From NCBI GenBank assembly GCA_041397625.1, contig JAWKWH010000004.1, positions 124,001 through 188,000 on the forward strand: a DNA stretch of 64,000 bases. The letters run 5' to 3'. The notes under the pieces are model-generated. The model ran no database searches and was not told the origin of the DNA. It saw nothing but the letters and a program-made list of their open reading frames with translations. A program made the position numbers and the translations under genes. Position 1 is the stretch's first letter, and each line of letters begins with the position of its first letter. This document shows, piece by piece, positions 18,612 to 29,924 of the stretch. The DNA comes from JAWKWH01 sp041397625 (GTDB lineage: Bacteria > Pseudomonadota > Alphaproteobacteria > Rhizobiales > Rhizobiaceae).

Positions 18612-18878
18612 ATGACCGTCATGCGCACAATTTCGAGAGACCAGTTCCACGGTCGAATCTGGGACCATCTGCCCGATGATCCGGCCAGTGTCCATCCGCG
18701 TTCCCCGATAGCGGCATTGTGGCGAGGCTGGCGCAACCGCCGGCGGACGGCGCGTGCGATTTCCGGGCTCGACGACCACCTGTTGCGCGACATCTGCCGC
18801 GACGAGGATCCGCCGCTGCCCGGCGATGCGATCCGTTACGGCGCCGCCGGGCCGAGCGACATGCTACGCTGTCCGTGA
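18612..18878 (+). CDS. DUF1127-like small basic protein
   Basis: 88 residues. The middle part (ALWRGWRNRRRTARAISGLD then DHLLRDICRDE) matches the DUF1127 pattern: an arginine-rich helix followed by L(D)D..LRDIG. Rhizobial DUF1127 proteins affect RNA turnover and phosphate or carbon metabolism in some species. Here the canonical IG is IC and the protein is longer than the usual 45-70 residues. Start ATG 18612 or 18621. Divergent from the LysR gene. Confidence 0.6.
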   Translation: MTVMRTISRDQFHGRIWDHLPDDPASVHPRSPIAALWRGWRNRRRTARAISGLDDHLLRDICRDEDPPLPGDAIRYGAAGPSDMLRCP

Positions 18879-18911
18879 AACCGGCCGCATAGGCAACCGT
18901 GTCCGGCCGGC

Positions 18912-19391
18912 TCAGTCCGCGCCGGTCATCTCCCGCCAGCGCCCTTCCAGCGCCGTGTCGCTTTTGTCAGGCTGGGCCTCGTAGACCAGCTCGTCATCGC
19001 CGAAGGCCATGAAGCGCTGCGCCGAGCCCGTCCATATATGGCCGGCGGGGACGAGCCACGATGTGTCGTCGAGTGTGCCGGCCTTGATGTTGACCATTAC
19101 GCTGCCCCTCGAACCGTGCCATATGCGCACGCCGCAGCCGGGGCAGAACCAGCCCTCGCGCAGCGTTCCGGATTCCGATCCGCGCGTCGTCAGCTTAAGC
19201 TCACCCTCCACCTGGAGATCCTCCCGCTTCAGCCTGAGGCTCTCGCCGAAGGCGCTCGACGTGTGGCGCTGGCACTCGCTGCAATGGCACAGATAGAAGC
19301 TCACCGGCCGGCCGCTGATGCGGTAGCGCACGGCGCCGCACTGGCAGCCGCCCGTCAGCGGCAGGTCGGGTATCTCGACGCGTCGGACCAT
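18912..19391 (-). CDS. GFA-domain protein (glutathione-dependent formaldehyde-activating family)
   Basis: 159-residue zinc protein of the GFA/CENP-V family. The zinc ligands are visible in GGCQCGAVRY (about 14-23), LCHCSECQR (34-42) and CPGCGVRIW (83-91). The founding member Gfa was proposed to speed the glutathione-formaldehyde reaction, but most members have no proven activity. ATG 19391 starts the protein; yebC lies divergently 89 bp away. Confidence 0.9.
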   Translation of the reverse strand: MVRRVEIPDLPLTGGCQCGAVRYRISGRPVSFYLCHCSECQRHTSSAFGESLRLKREDLQVEGELKLTTRGSESGTLREGWFCPGCGVRIWHGSRGSVMVNIKAGTLDDTSWLVPAGHIWTGSAQRFMAFGDDELVYEAQPDKSDTALEGRWREMTGAD

Positions 19392-19480
19392 TGGCGCTTT
19401 CCGCTTTGACGTTGCAGGTCAAAATACCTATAAGCTGCGGCCAATCCAGCCGTTTCGATCAGATTTTTTGCAGGGATGCC

Positions 19481-20230
19481 ATGGCAGGCCATTCACAGTT
19501 CAAGAACATCATGCACCGCAAGGGCCGGCAGGACGCCGTCCGCTCGAAGATGTTTTCCAAGCTCGCCCGCGAGATCACCGTCGCCGCCAAGCTCGGCACG
19601 CCCGATCCGGCCATGAACCCGCGCCTCAGGCTCGCGGTGCAGAACGCCAAGGCCCAGTCGATGCCCAAGGACAACATCCAGCGCGCCATCAACAAGGCGG
19701 CCGGCGGCGACGGCGAGAACTACGAGGAAGTCCGCTACGAGGGCTATGGTCCCGGCGGCGTCGCCGTCATCGTCGAGGCGCTGACCGACAATCGCAACCG
19801 CACCGCCTCGAACATCCGCGCCGCATTCACCAAATCCGGCGGGTCGCTCGGCGAGACCGGTTCGGTTTCCTTCATGTTCGACCGCGTCGGCGAGATCGTC
19901 TACAAGCCGGAGGCCGGCGACGAGGACCGCGTGATGGAAGCTGCGATCGAGGCGGGCGCCGAGGACGTGCAGTCCGACGACGGCGGTCACACCATCATCT
20001 GCGGCTTCGAGGATATCGGCGAGGTGTCGGCGGCGCTGGAAGCCGCGCTCGGCGAAGCCGAATCGGTCAAGGCGATCTGGCGCCCGCAGACCGGCGCGCC
20101 GCTCGACGAGGAGAAGGCCCAGTCGATCCTGCGCCTGGTGGAGGTGCTGGAGGACGATGACGACGTGCAGAACGTCTACGCCAATTTCGAGGTCGACGAC
20201 GAGGTGATGGCGCGCCTGAGCGCTGCGTAA
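19481..20230 (+). CDS. yebC: YebC/PmpR family protein
   Basis: 249-residue protein with the family N-terminus MAGHSQFKNIMHRKGRQDAV and the conserved GGVAVIVEALTDNRNRT segment. YebC-family proteins are described both as DNA-binding regulators (for example of RuvC) and, more recently, as ribosome-associated factors that ease translation of proline stretches. Length and alignment are normal. ATG 19481 is fixed by the MAGHSQFKNI start; an earlier in-frame start would add unrelated sequence. A bidirectional terminator follows between it and rpmE. Confidence 0.95.
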   Translation: MAGHSQFKNIMHRKGRQDAVRSKMFSKLAREITVAAKLGTPDPAMNPRLRLAVQNAKAQSMPKDNIQRAINKAAGGDGENYEEVRYEGYGPGGVAVIVEALTDNRNRTASNIRAAFTKSGGSLGETGSVSFMFDRVGEIVYKPEAGDEDRVMEAAIEAGAEDVQSDDGGHTIICGFEDIGEVSAALEAALGEAESVKAIWRPQTGAPLDEEKAQSILRLVEVLEDDDDVQNVYANFEVDDEVMARLSAA

Positions 20231-20299
20231 GGCTCGCGCCCGGTATTTCAACCCACCTCAACCGAGACCGGCCACGGCACCGGATCGGGGTTGAGTAAA

Positions 20300-20330
20300 C
20301 AAAATCCCGGCCGTCGCCGCCGGGATTTTG
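20300..20330. terminator. Bidirectional terminator between yebC and rpmE
   Basis: CAAAATCCCGG (20300-20310) and CCGGGATTTTG (20320-20330) form a perfect 11-bp inverted repeat around a nine-base loop. A-rich and T-rich ends on each side allow termination of both convergent genes. It lies 70 bp after yebC and 36 bp beyond the rpmE stop. Confidence 0.8.
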
Positions 20331-20365
20331 CGTTCCGGCCGTGCCGGAAAGGTCCGTATCGGGCC

Positions 20366-20587
20366 TTAGATACCCAGATTGGCGAATTTCGACTTGAAGC
20401 GCGAGACGCGACCGCCGCGGTCGACCAGGTTCTGCTGGCCGCCGGTCCACGCCGGATGCGTGGTCGGGTCGATGTCGAGCGTCATCGTGTCGCCCTCCGA
20501 CCCCCAGGTCGAGCGCGTCTCATACTCGGTGCCGTCGGTCATCACGACCTTGATCATGTGGTAATCGGGGTGGATATCGGTCTTCAT
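20366..20587 (-). CDS. rpmE: 50S ribosomal protein L31
   Basis: 73-residue large-subunit ribosomal protein starting MKTDIHPDYHMIKVVMTDGT. It lacks the CxxC zinc pair of zinc-type L31, so it is the zinc-free form common in rhizobia. The C-terminal segment HPAWTGGQ and FKSKFANLGI fits rhizobial L31. ATG 20587 is fixed by MKTDIHP; upstream in-frame codons are the leader. It is divergent from an ABC exporter gene, as in other Hyphomicrobiales. Confidence 0.95.
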   Translation of the reverse strand: MKTDIHPDYHMIKVVMTDGTEYETRSTWGSEGDTMTLDIDPTTHPAWTGGQQNLVDRGGRVSRFKSKFANLGI

Positions 20588-20751
20588 CGTCTCTATCTCT
20601 TGCGGTTCGGGGCGGAGCGGCCCCTTAAAAACCCGAAGCCGCGGCCCGTTTTCGGCTACGGCTTCCAAAACTTGGCGCCAGCCTATACATCAGCCGGACA
20701 CCGCGCACAAGAGCGCTCACCCGATAACGCCCGCACGGGATGGAAACAGGC

Positions 20752-22557
20752 ATGACCGACACGACAGAGGCCGAGCGCGAGAAAAAGCGCCGATCGCTGA
20801 AACCGCTGAGGCGCCTCTTTCCATATCTGCTGCGCTATCGCGGCATGGTCGCCGGCGCGCTGTTCTTCCTGGCGCTCGCCGCGGTCACCACGCTCACCCT
20901 GCCGCTCGCCGTGCGCCGTATGATCGACAAGGGCTTCTCGGGCGCCGATTCCATCTTCATCGCCAACTATTTCTCCATGCTGATCGTCATTGCCGGCGTG
21001 CTGGCGCTGGCTTCGGCCTGCCGCTATTTCTTCGTCATCACGCTCGGCGAGCGCGTGGTTTCCGATCTGCGCCGCGATGTCTTCACCCATGTGACCAGGC
21101 TGTCGCCCGGCTTCTTCGACCGGTCGCAGTCGGGCGAGATCGTCTCGCGGCTCACCGCCGACACCACCCAGATCAAGTCTGCCGTCGGCGCCACCGCCTC
21201 CATGGCGCTGAGGAATTCCATTCTCGGCGTCGGCGCGCTGATCATGATGGTCGTCACCAGCCCGAAACTGTCGGGCCTGGTGATCGCCGCCATTCCGCTG
21301 ATCGTGCTGCCGCTGGTCGGTTTCGGCCGCTCGGTCAGGCGCAAGTCGCGCTATGCCCAGGACACGCTCGCCGACGCGACGGCCTATGCGTCAGAGCAGA
21401 TCGGTTCGGTGCGCACGCTGCAGGCCTTCACCAATGAAAGGCTTGTCACCGGCCGCTTCGCCGACGCCGTCGAAAGGGCATTCGACGCCGCGCGCTCATC
21501 GATTTTCGCCCGCTCGATCCTGACATTCTTCGCCATCTTCACCATCTTCTCCTCGGTCGTCGCCGTCTTGTGGTTCGGCTCGCGCGACGTGCTGACCGGC
21601 GCCATGTCGCCAGGCACGCTCGGCCAGTTCCTGCTCTATTCCGTGTTCGCCGCCGGCGCGCTTGGCGCGTTGTCGGAGGTCTGGGGCGAACTGAGCCAGG
21701 CGGCCGGCGCCGCCGAGCGCCTGACCGAGATTCTCGCCGAGGAGCCGGCGATCGCTGCGCCGGCCGAGCCTGTCGCCCTGCCGCAGCCGCCGGTAGGCTC
21801 GATCGCGTTCGAGGATGTCGATTTCGCCTACCCGGCGCGGCCCGACCTGCCGGCGCTGAAGCAGCTCACCTTCAAGGTCATGCCCGGCGAGACGCTGGCT
21901 ATCGTCGGCCCGTCGGGCGCCGGAAAGAGCACCGTCTTCTCGCTGATCCTGCGCTACTACGATCCGCAGGCGGGCCGCATCTGCGTCGACGGCATCGACA
22001 TCCGTCAGGCCGACCCGGCGGCGGTGCGCGGCAGGCTTGCCGTGGTGCCGCAGGATACCGTCATCTTCGCCGCCACGGTGCGCGACAATATCGGTTTCGG
22101 CCGTCCCGGCGCCTCGCAGGCGCAGATCGAAGCGGCGGCGTCGGCCGCCCTTGCCGACGAATTCATCGGCAAGATGGAACGCGGCTTCGACACGCCGGTC
22201 GGCGAGCGCGGCGTGACGCTTTCCGGTGGCCAGCGCCAGCGCATCGCCATAGCCCGCGCCATCCTGCGCGACGCACCGGTGCTGCTGCTCGACGAGGCCA
22301 CGTCGGCGCTCGACGCCGAAAGCGAGACCCTGGTGCAAAAGGCGCTCGAGCGTCTGATGGAGGGCCGCACCACCATCGTCATCGCCCACCGCCTGGCGAC
22401 GGTGCTGAAGGCCGACCGCATCCTGGTCATGGACGAAGGCCGCATCGCCGAGGAAGGCACGCATGAAAGCCTGGTGGCGAAGGGCGGCATCTATGCGCGG
22501 CTGGCGAAACTGCAGTTCGATACCGGCAACGGCGCCTATCGCCGCGCCGCCGAGTAG
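20752..22557 (+). CDS. ABC transporter, fused permease and ATP-binding protein (exporter)
   Basis: 601-residue half-transporter of the MsbA/LmrA type. An N-terminal six-helix transmembrane domain (about 35-330) includes RVVSDLRRDVFTHVTRLSPG. The C-terminal nucleotide-binding domain has Walker A GPSGAGKST, Q-loop VPQDTVIF, signature LSGGQRQR, Walker B VLLLDEATSALD and the H-loop IAHRLAT. It would work as a homodimer exporting a lipid or drug; the substrate is unknown. ATG 20752 was chosen; an ATG at 20740 is four codons upstream. It is divergent from rpmE. Confidence 0.93.
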   Translation: MTDTTEAEREKKRRSLKPLRRLFPYLLRYRGMVAGALFFLALAAVTTLTLPLAVRRMIDKGFSGADSIFIANYFSMLIVIAGVLALASACRYFFVITLGERVVSDLRRDVFTHVTRLSPGFFDRSQSGEIVSRLTADTTQIKSAVGATASMALRNSILGVGALIMMVVTSPKLSGLVIAAIPLIVLPLVGFGRSVRRKSRYAQDTLADATAYASEQIGSVRTLQAFTNERLVTGRFADAVERAFDAARSSIFARSILTFFAIFTIFSSVVAVLWFGSRDVLTGAMSPGTLGQFLLYSVFAAGALGALSEVWGELSQAAGAAERLTEILAEEPAIAAPAEPVALPQPPVGSIAFEDVDFAYPARPDLPALKQLTFKVMPGETLAIVGPSGAGKSTVFSLILRYYDPQAGRICVDGIDIRQADPAAVRGRLAVVPQDTVIFAATVRDNIGFGRPGASQAQIEAAASAALADEFIGKMERGFDTPVGERGVTLSGGQRQRIAIARAILRDAPVLLLDEATSALDAESETLVQKALERLMEGRTTIVIAHRLATVLKADRILVMDEGRIAEEGTHESLVAKGGIYARLAKLQFDTGNGAYRRAAE

Positions 22558-22895
22558 CGCTCCCGGTCATACCGTACCGCGACGCAGGACGGGACCGCAA
22601 CGAGCGGCCGTTCGACCGCCGGTGTACGTGCCGTGTCCACCATTTGCGTTGAGGCTGACTTTCCCCGGTCAGGCGTGCCCGAAATGGGCGCGGGCCCGGC
22701 CTCTGGAACGGGAACCCGAAAACGGCAAACCGGCACCTTGTTCCGTGCCGGGCGGTTCGTTCTTCGGCACTGTCGTTTTGTTTGGAGGATCGATCGCTTC
22801 ACGTGCTATATTCAGCGTGTAGCGCCAAACCGAAGAATATCCGTTTCTCACCCCAGGTCCGCTGCGGGCCGGGGTTTCCCACAGGATGTCCGGCA
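22558..22895. other. Intergenic region, no gene recognised
   Basis: 338 bp between the ABC exporter and the lower-GC orphan gene. No conserved frame, terminator or clear promoter was found. A TATATT at 22807-22812 could be a -10 element for the downstream gene, but no good -35 is placed correctly. Confidence 0.4.
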
Positions 22896-23735
22896 TTGAG
22901 CGAAGCGAAAGAAAATGGAAGCTCGACGGGATCAGGCTACGCAAAGCCGATTACATGGGCGGCGATCGCCTTCGGAATCGGTTTGGCTACCGACGCGCTG
23001 AACCTGTTCGACAAGATAACCACATTCATCAGCCCGCCGGCGATCGAAGAGCCGCAACTGGTCAACCGGTACACAGTCGTCAAACTGAATGGCCTTGGCG
23101 AGGTTCTCCCGCACAATCTAACCGGCCCGATCATCCAGAACTCCATCTACACATCGACCAGGCATCCCTCCGTTTTCGAGGAGAAGGACGCGGAAATGCT
23201 GGCGTTTGCCAGAAACCAGCTCACCGCGAACCCCGACGAATATTGTCTCTCCGAAACATGCGCCGATGTCATTGGAAATGAAATCTACATGATGTTCCTC
23301 AACATCGAGAATGTCGGGCAAACGAACATCAACAATCTCTCCTTGGAGTACGATCTGTTCGAGTTGTCGTACGAGATGAGGAACATTGTCGGGTTCAGCA
23401 TTGCGCACCAAAGCCTGGAAAACGGATGTCTGGTGGATTTCGAGAAGCCTTGTGCGTTGCGGGTTGGCGATGTTCAGCCGCAATCCCGTTCGGCGGAGCT
23501 GCCTGACCTGAAGGCCGGCCATTCGATAAACGTCCCCATGTATGTCGTTTTGGTTCCGTTCGACGAGCATGGCGAAATAAACGAGATCTGGCTGCAATAT
23601 CTGGTCGGGCCGGCAATCCATCCGAAAAGCGTGGTGTACAGATTCAACAACAACCGCTCGGAAGGCCGGTTCGAACTGCGCCAACCGGCAGACAACATTA
23701 CCAAATCGTCGGATGTTTCCTACGGATTGGGATAG
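22896..23735 (+). CDS. Membrane-anchored protein of unknown function, lower GC
   Basis: About 279 residues if started at TTG 22896 (SEAKENGSSTGSGYAKPITW follows), which has AGGA nine bases upstream. The open frame extends further upstream to 22782 but with cysteine-rich, unlikely sequence. One hydrophobic segment (PITWAAIAFGIGLATDALNL, about 18-37) would anchor it. The rest looks soluble and beta-rich, with two cysteine pairs (YCLSETCAD and NGCLVDFEKPC). Codon use is visibly less GC-rich than neighbouring genes, suggesting recent arrival. No family recognised. Confidence 0.6.
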   Translation: MSEAKENGSSTGSGYAKPITWAAIAFGIGLATDALNLFDKITTFISPPAIEEPQLVNRYTVVKLNGLGEVLPHNLTGPIIQNSIYTSTRHPSVFEEKDAEMLAFARNQLTANPDEYCLSETCADVIGNEIYMMFLNIENVGQTNINNLSLEYDLFELSYEMRNIVGFSIAHQSLENGCLVDFEKPCALRVGDVQPQSRSAELPDLKAGHSINVPMYVVLVPFDEHGEINEIWLQYLVGPAIHPKSVVYRFNNNRSEGRFELRQPADNITKSSDVSYGLG

Positions 23736-24149
23736 CGGGCCCGTGCATTCCCCGACCGGTGGACCGTATTTGCGTGTCGAGCCGCCAACGCGGCATGCGA
23801 TATCGCCATGCTTCCCCGCACGTCCCGCGCCTCGTTTTTTGGCGTTCGATACCCGTCAGGCCCGGCATTGCGGGCTGCGGTCACATGGCGAAACATTGTG
23901 TTCCAATTGGTGATGTGTCGTCACATTCCTGCCGTTTTTTGCCCCGGTTGACGCCTCATTCCAAGGCCACGATCCAATCGTTGCCTGAGACGGTTCGGTT
24001 CGGCGTTGGCTCCGTAAACCCCAAGCCCCCCGCCCACGGGTCAAGGTTGGACCGAACCACCTCCGGTGCGTATCCCGGATGTCGCTTGTTTGCGGCGTCC
24101 CGGGAATCCGGTTTCAGGCTGCATTGCAGACGATCCCAAACGTATTGCA

Positions 24150-24187
24150 CCGGCGCCTTGACCTTCGGGTCCGGCGCCGGATTTTTG
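24150..24187 (+). terminator. Orphan intrinsic terminator with UUCG tetraloop
   Basis: The 497-bp gap 23736-24232 has no convincing gene, yet carries a strong hairpin. Outer stem CCGGCGCC (24150-24157) pairs with GGCGCCGG (24173-24180), inner stem GACC pairs with GGTC around a TTCG loop, then ATTTTTGTT follows. It points on the plus strand. The nearest plus-strand gene stops 415 bp upstream, so it may end a long 3' untranslated region or an unrecognised small RNA. Confidence 0.75.
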
Positions 24188-24232
24188 TTCCGACGGCTTA
24201 TCAGGCCTGTCGGAAGAGCAGCCTTGCGCCCG

Positions 24233-24976
24233 TCAGTGTTCCAGCAGCGCCGCGCCCAGTATGGCGCCGGGCGCGCCATTGTCGTCGACCACCTGCAACA
24301 GCACCGCGCAGCCTCCGTCGCCGCGACGCGCCATCTCGCTCTTGGGCAGTTCGAAGCGCACCGGTTCGCCGTGCCACATGCCGGCCGTCTGGATGCCGGT
24401 GACGATATTGGCGTAGGTGATGGTCTTGCCGCGGTTTTCGCCGCGCTCGATCTTCACCTGCCTCGCGCGATCGAAATAGACGACGACGAGATGGGCGTTG
24501 TCGAAACCCGCGACATCGCCGGCCTCGGCACTGACGACCACGCTGTCGTCTGCCTCCTCCATCGTCACCCTGATCGGCAGCAGCGGCCCGTCGGCGGACA
24601 GTTCGTCGAGTTGGCGGTCGATGGCCGGTCGGTTGCCGCCGTTGACATGCAGTCGGCCGTTGATCACCGCCTGCGGCGTGTAGACCGAGCGCTCGGCAAA
24701 TGTCCGCGCATAGCCGTGCTGGCGCTCGGTGAAGTCGGGACTGCCAAGCGTGTCCTTCCAGCCGAGATAGTCCCAGTAATCGACATGGTAGCCGAGCGCG
24801 ATCACCTTGCCTTCCTTGGCAAGATCGAGCAGCACGCGATCGGCCGGCGGGCAGGAATTGCAGCCCTGGCTCGTAAACAGCTCCACCACGCCGCCGACCT
24901 GCCGGCTTTCGCTCGCGGTGGCGGGACCGGCGATCAACGCCAGCGCCGCCATTAGTATCGAAATCCGCCTGACCAA
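24233..24976 (-). CDS. DUF1223 secreted thioredoxin-like protein
   Basis: 247 residues from TTG 24976, which follows GGAGA at good spacing and yields a signal peptide (VRRISILMAALALIAGPATA). ATG 24952 is the alternative. The mature domain begins VVELFTSQGCNSCPPADRVL, a thioredoxin-like CxxC (CNSC) motif followed by GYHVDYWDYLGWKD, the DUF1223 signature. Probably a periplasmic redox-fold protein; the reaction is unknown. It is divergent from the ceramidase-like gene with about 130 bp between them. Confidence 0.88.
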   Translation of the reverse strand: MVRRISILMAALALIAGPATASESRQVGGVVELFTSQGCNSCPPADRVLLDLAKEGKVIALGYHVDYWDYLGWKDTLGSPDFTERQHGYARTFAERSVYTPQAVINGRLHVNGGNRPAIDRQLDELSADGPLLPIRVTMEEADDSVVVSAEAGDVAGFDNAHLVVVYFDRARQVKIERGENRGKTITYANIVTGIQTAGMWHGEPVRFELPKSEMARRGDGGCAVLLQVVDDNGAPGAILGAALLEH

Positions 24977-25103
24977 TCCGGTTCTCCGCCACAATTCGTG
25001 CAACCCCGGGGCGATTGCGCCCGTGCCTATTGTGATACGCCCCGCCCTGTTCAATAACCAGTCAACTGATGGTGAAACCGCAAAACGTGATCGGGCGGGG
25101 ACG

Positions 25104-25775
25104 ATGGGCGGAATCTGGCAGAATGTCGATCTTTACTGCGAGCGCACCGGGCCGGAATACTGGTCGGAGCCGCTCAACGCGCTGACCAACCTGCTCTTCG
25201 TCGTCGCCGGCCTGTGGGGGCTCTCGCTGATCCGCCACGCCGGCGCCGGGCGCTTTGCCGAGGTGCTGGCCTGGTGGGTCGCCGCCATCGGCGTCGGCTC
25301 CTGGCTGTTCCACACCCATGCAAACCGGCTCACCATGTGGGCCGACATCCTGCCGATCGCCGGCTTCACCATTGTCTACATCATCTACAATTTGCGCCGC
25401 TTCATGGGGTATTCCTGGCCGAAGACCTTCGCCATCTTCGTCGCCTACGCCGCCGTCATCGGCACGATCACCGCGCTGATGCCGCAATCGGTGCACGCGG
25501 CCACCAACGGTTCCATCGGCTACCTGCCGGCCTTCGCGGCGCTCTTGTTCTTCGGCTGGCTCGACATCCGCGAGGGTAGTGCGGCCGGCTGGTACAACAT
25601 CGCCGCCGCCGGACTGTTCGTGCTGTCGGCCACCTTCCGCTCGATCGATGCGGCGGTGTGCGACGCCATTCCCTTCGGCACGCATTTCCTCTGGCACACG
25701 ATCAACGCCATCATGCTCGGCGTCATCTTGCTGGCGATCGCCCGGTATAGCCCGAGGGCAGGCGAGCGCGCATGA
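25104..25775 (+). CDS. Ceramidase-like integral membrane hydrolase (CREST superfamily)
   Basis: 223 residues with about seven hydrophobic helices. The N-terminal VDLYCERTGPEYWSEPLNAL resembles the start of alkaline ceramidases. The spaced metal ligands GSWLFHTHAN and WADILPI, and the later HFLWHTINA, match the zinc site of the CREST family (alkaline ceramidases, adiponectin receptors, Per1). Bacterial substrates are not settled: ceramide-like lipids or other amides. ATG 25104 matches the family start. It converges on acnA and shares its terminator. Confidence 0.85.
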   Translation: MGGIWQNVDLYCERTGPEYWSEPLNALTNLLFVVAGLWGLSLIRHAGAGRFAEVLAWWVAAIGVGSWLFHTHANRLTMWADILPIAGFTIVYIIYNLRRFMGYSWPKTFAIFVAYAAVIGTITALMPQSVHAATNGSIGYLPAFAALLFFGWLDIREGSAAGWYNIAAAGLFVLSATFRSIDAAVCDAIPFGTHFLWHTINAIMLGVILLAIARYSPRAGERA

Positions 25776-25803
25776 AAAAAGCCCGGCGGGGTTGCCGCCG
25801 GGC
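25775..25803 (-). terminator. Rho-independent terminator of acnA
   Basis: GCCCGGCGG and CCGCCGGGC (25781-25789 and 25795-25803) form a nine-bp perfect stem with a five-base loop. On the minus strand it is followed by six Ts (25780-25775). It ends the acnA transcript 27 bp after its stop and overlaps the end of the ceramidase-like gene. Confidence 0.9.
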
Positions 25804-25829
25804 CTCGGTATCCACCCTGAAAGTTCGGC

Positions 25830-28523
<2,694 letters not shown>

Positions 28524-29114
28524 GGTCCACCTCTGGTCTGCTTCGCCGGAGGAAACGGACGCAGGTTGCGCCGGGCTCGTTTGAAACGAAGCGTCCGGCA
28601 ACGCGCTTGAGCTGCGGGTGCGGCCATTTCCGCTGTCCGTTTCCCGGCCGCCGCCTGGGATGCGGAGGCATGAGTTCGGCGCTGAAATTAGCGTTTCCAC
28701 GACCGGCCGCCGGCCGTGGTTGCCGGGCTTGTAGCGGAGATTCTCGACAGGCGCTAGGCTGTATCGACATTCAGGTTTCGGGCGCTGCGAGCTTTCGCGA
28801 AATCGAATGATGACTGGGCGCCGAGTTCCAACTATTAGGGGAAGCGGCGCATCCTTCCGCTGAGGTCCTATTTTGCCGTCGTAATTCCGGTCTCAACAGA
28901 CGATCCCGAATGAAAGTCAGACAAGCCTGCCGCTTTTCTGGCTGAACTTGTTCGCTTGGGGTACGGCTTGAGACCGGACTGGCATGTCAAGATGTGCCCC
29001 TGATGCCCGGCTTTTCGGGCCAACCCACAACAGAACAACTGCCGTTCCGCACCCTGCCGGGTGAACTCAGCCGTCACCGCCATGGCGAACTTCCGAATGG
29101 AAGGCCAGGGCAAC
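28524..29114. other. 591-bp intergenic region upstream of acnA
   Basis: This region should hold the acnA promoter and leader on the minus strand and the DUF1062 promoter on the plus strand. No gene, tRNA or clear hairpin terminator was recognised. It contains one copy of an imperfect direct repeat (28714-28748) whose partner lies beyond the DUF1062 gene (29763-29798). Confidence 0.4.
28714..28748 (+). repeat. Imperfect direct repeat, copy 1
   Basis: From CCGTGG at 28714 to GATTCTCGAC ending at 28748 this segment resembles 29763-29798. The 3' 25 bases differ at four positions, and the 5' part differs by a one-base gap and a few changes. The two copies flank the DUF1062 gene, as if left by a duplication or insertion. 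Confidence 0.4.
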
Positions 29115-29744
29115 ATGACTGGAACATACAAAGTTTACTGGATGGTGGAACCGGCCGCTCCTCCCCGTCCTTGGCGGCTGTGCGGTGGCTGCCGGAAACC
29201 TCGGCCGTTCGTTTCGAGCGGCAAGATCAGACTGAATGCAAACGGACGTCGGCTGGACGCATGGCTCATTTACAGGTGCATTGCCTGCGACAGAACCTGG
29301 AACCGGACTGTCGCAGAGAGAATTGCGGTATCGTCGGTGCCGGACGCGAAACTCCAGGCAATGCACCGGAGCGATCCGGACTGGGTGCGTAATCGCGAGT
29401 TCGACCTGGCTTTCCTCAGGAGATACAGTAGCCGTATCGATCTTGATTGCGACCTTGTCGTCAAGAAATCACCCCCGCAGGCCGTTCCGTGGGATTGGTC
29501 GATCATAACCCTGCATATTGAAGCGCCGTGGCCGACCGTAATTCGTCTGGACCGCCTCCTTTCCAACAAACTCCCCATTTCCCGGTCCGGCCTTCGGGCA
29601 ATGGAACGCAAGGGAAGCGTCAAGATTTTTCCGGTACCGGCTGCGAGCCTCAAAAAGCCCGTCCTGGGACGGATCACGGTCAGATTCGTCGCCTCCATGC
29701 TCGCGGAAGAACACCGTGCGGCGCTGGCGGGCCAATCGCTGTGA
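29115..29744 (+). CDS. DUF1062 family protein
   Basis: 209 residues. The N-terminal part holds a probable zinc ribbon: LCGGCRKPRPF (about 25-35) and LIYRCIACDRTWN (about 52-64), with VSSGKIRLNANGRRLDAWL between. This is the DUF1062 signature. The C-terminal part (LDRLLSNKLPISRSGLRAME then RKGSV) resembles an S4-like RNA-binding turn, so an RNA-related role is possible but unproven. ATG 29115 was chosen over 29061 because homologues begin near the KVYW motif. Accessory gene between acnA and ccmA. Confidence 0.8.
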   Translation: MTGTYKVYWMVEPAAPPRPWRLCGGCRKPRPFVSSGKIRLNANGRRLDAWLIYRCIACDRTWNRTVAERIAVSSVPDAKLQAMHRSDPDWVRNREFDLAFLRRYSSRIDLDCDLVVKKSPPQAVPWDWSIITLHIEAPWPTVIRLDRLLSNKLPISRSGLRAMERKGSVKIFPVPAASLKKPVLGRITVRFVASMLAEEHRAALAGQSL

Positions 29745-29762
29745 TGAATTGACAACGACTGA

Positions 29763-29798
29763 CCGTGGACTACCGGGCTCGCGGCGGCGATTCTCGAC
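29763..29798 (+). repeat. Imperfect direct repeat, copy 2
   Basis: Partner of 28714-28748, sharing CCGTGG, CGGGCT and GATTCTCGAC in the same order and spacing. It lies 19 bp after the DUF1062 stop. Confidence 0.4.
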
Positions 29799-29924
29799 CT
29801 GCGTCGGGGCCCATCGGCCGGATTCCGGCAGGATAGGCGCATAAAACCTTTCTCAACGAAACGGTGCTCTTATCGTCGTCGACCCGGCCGCCATGGCGCC
29901 GGGAAGAAGTTGACCGGGGCGGAC

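Noticed and set aside
23956..24279. Minus-strand open frame of about 107 codons in the DUF1223 upstream gap
   Set aside because: It reads through the UUCG terminator hairpin and into the DUF1223 gene end, has no ribosome site or family features, and its codon use is unbiased.
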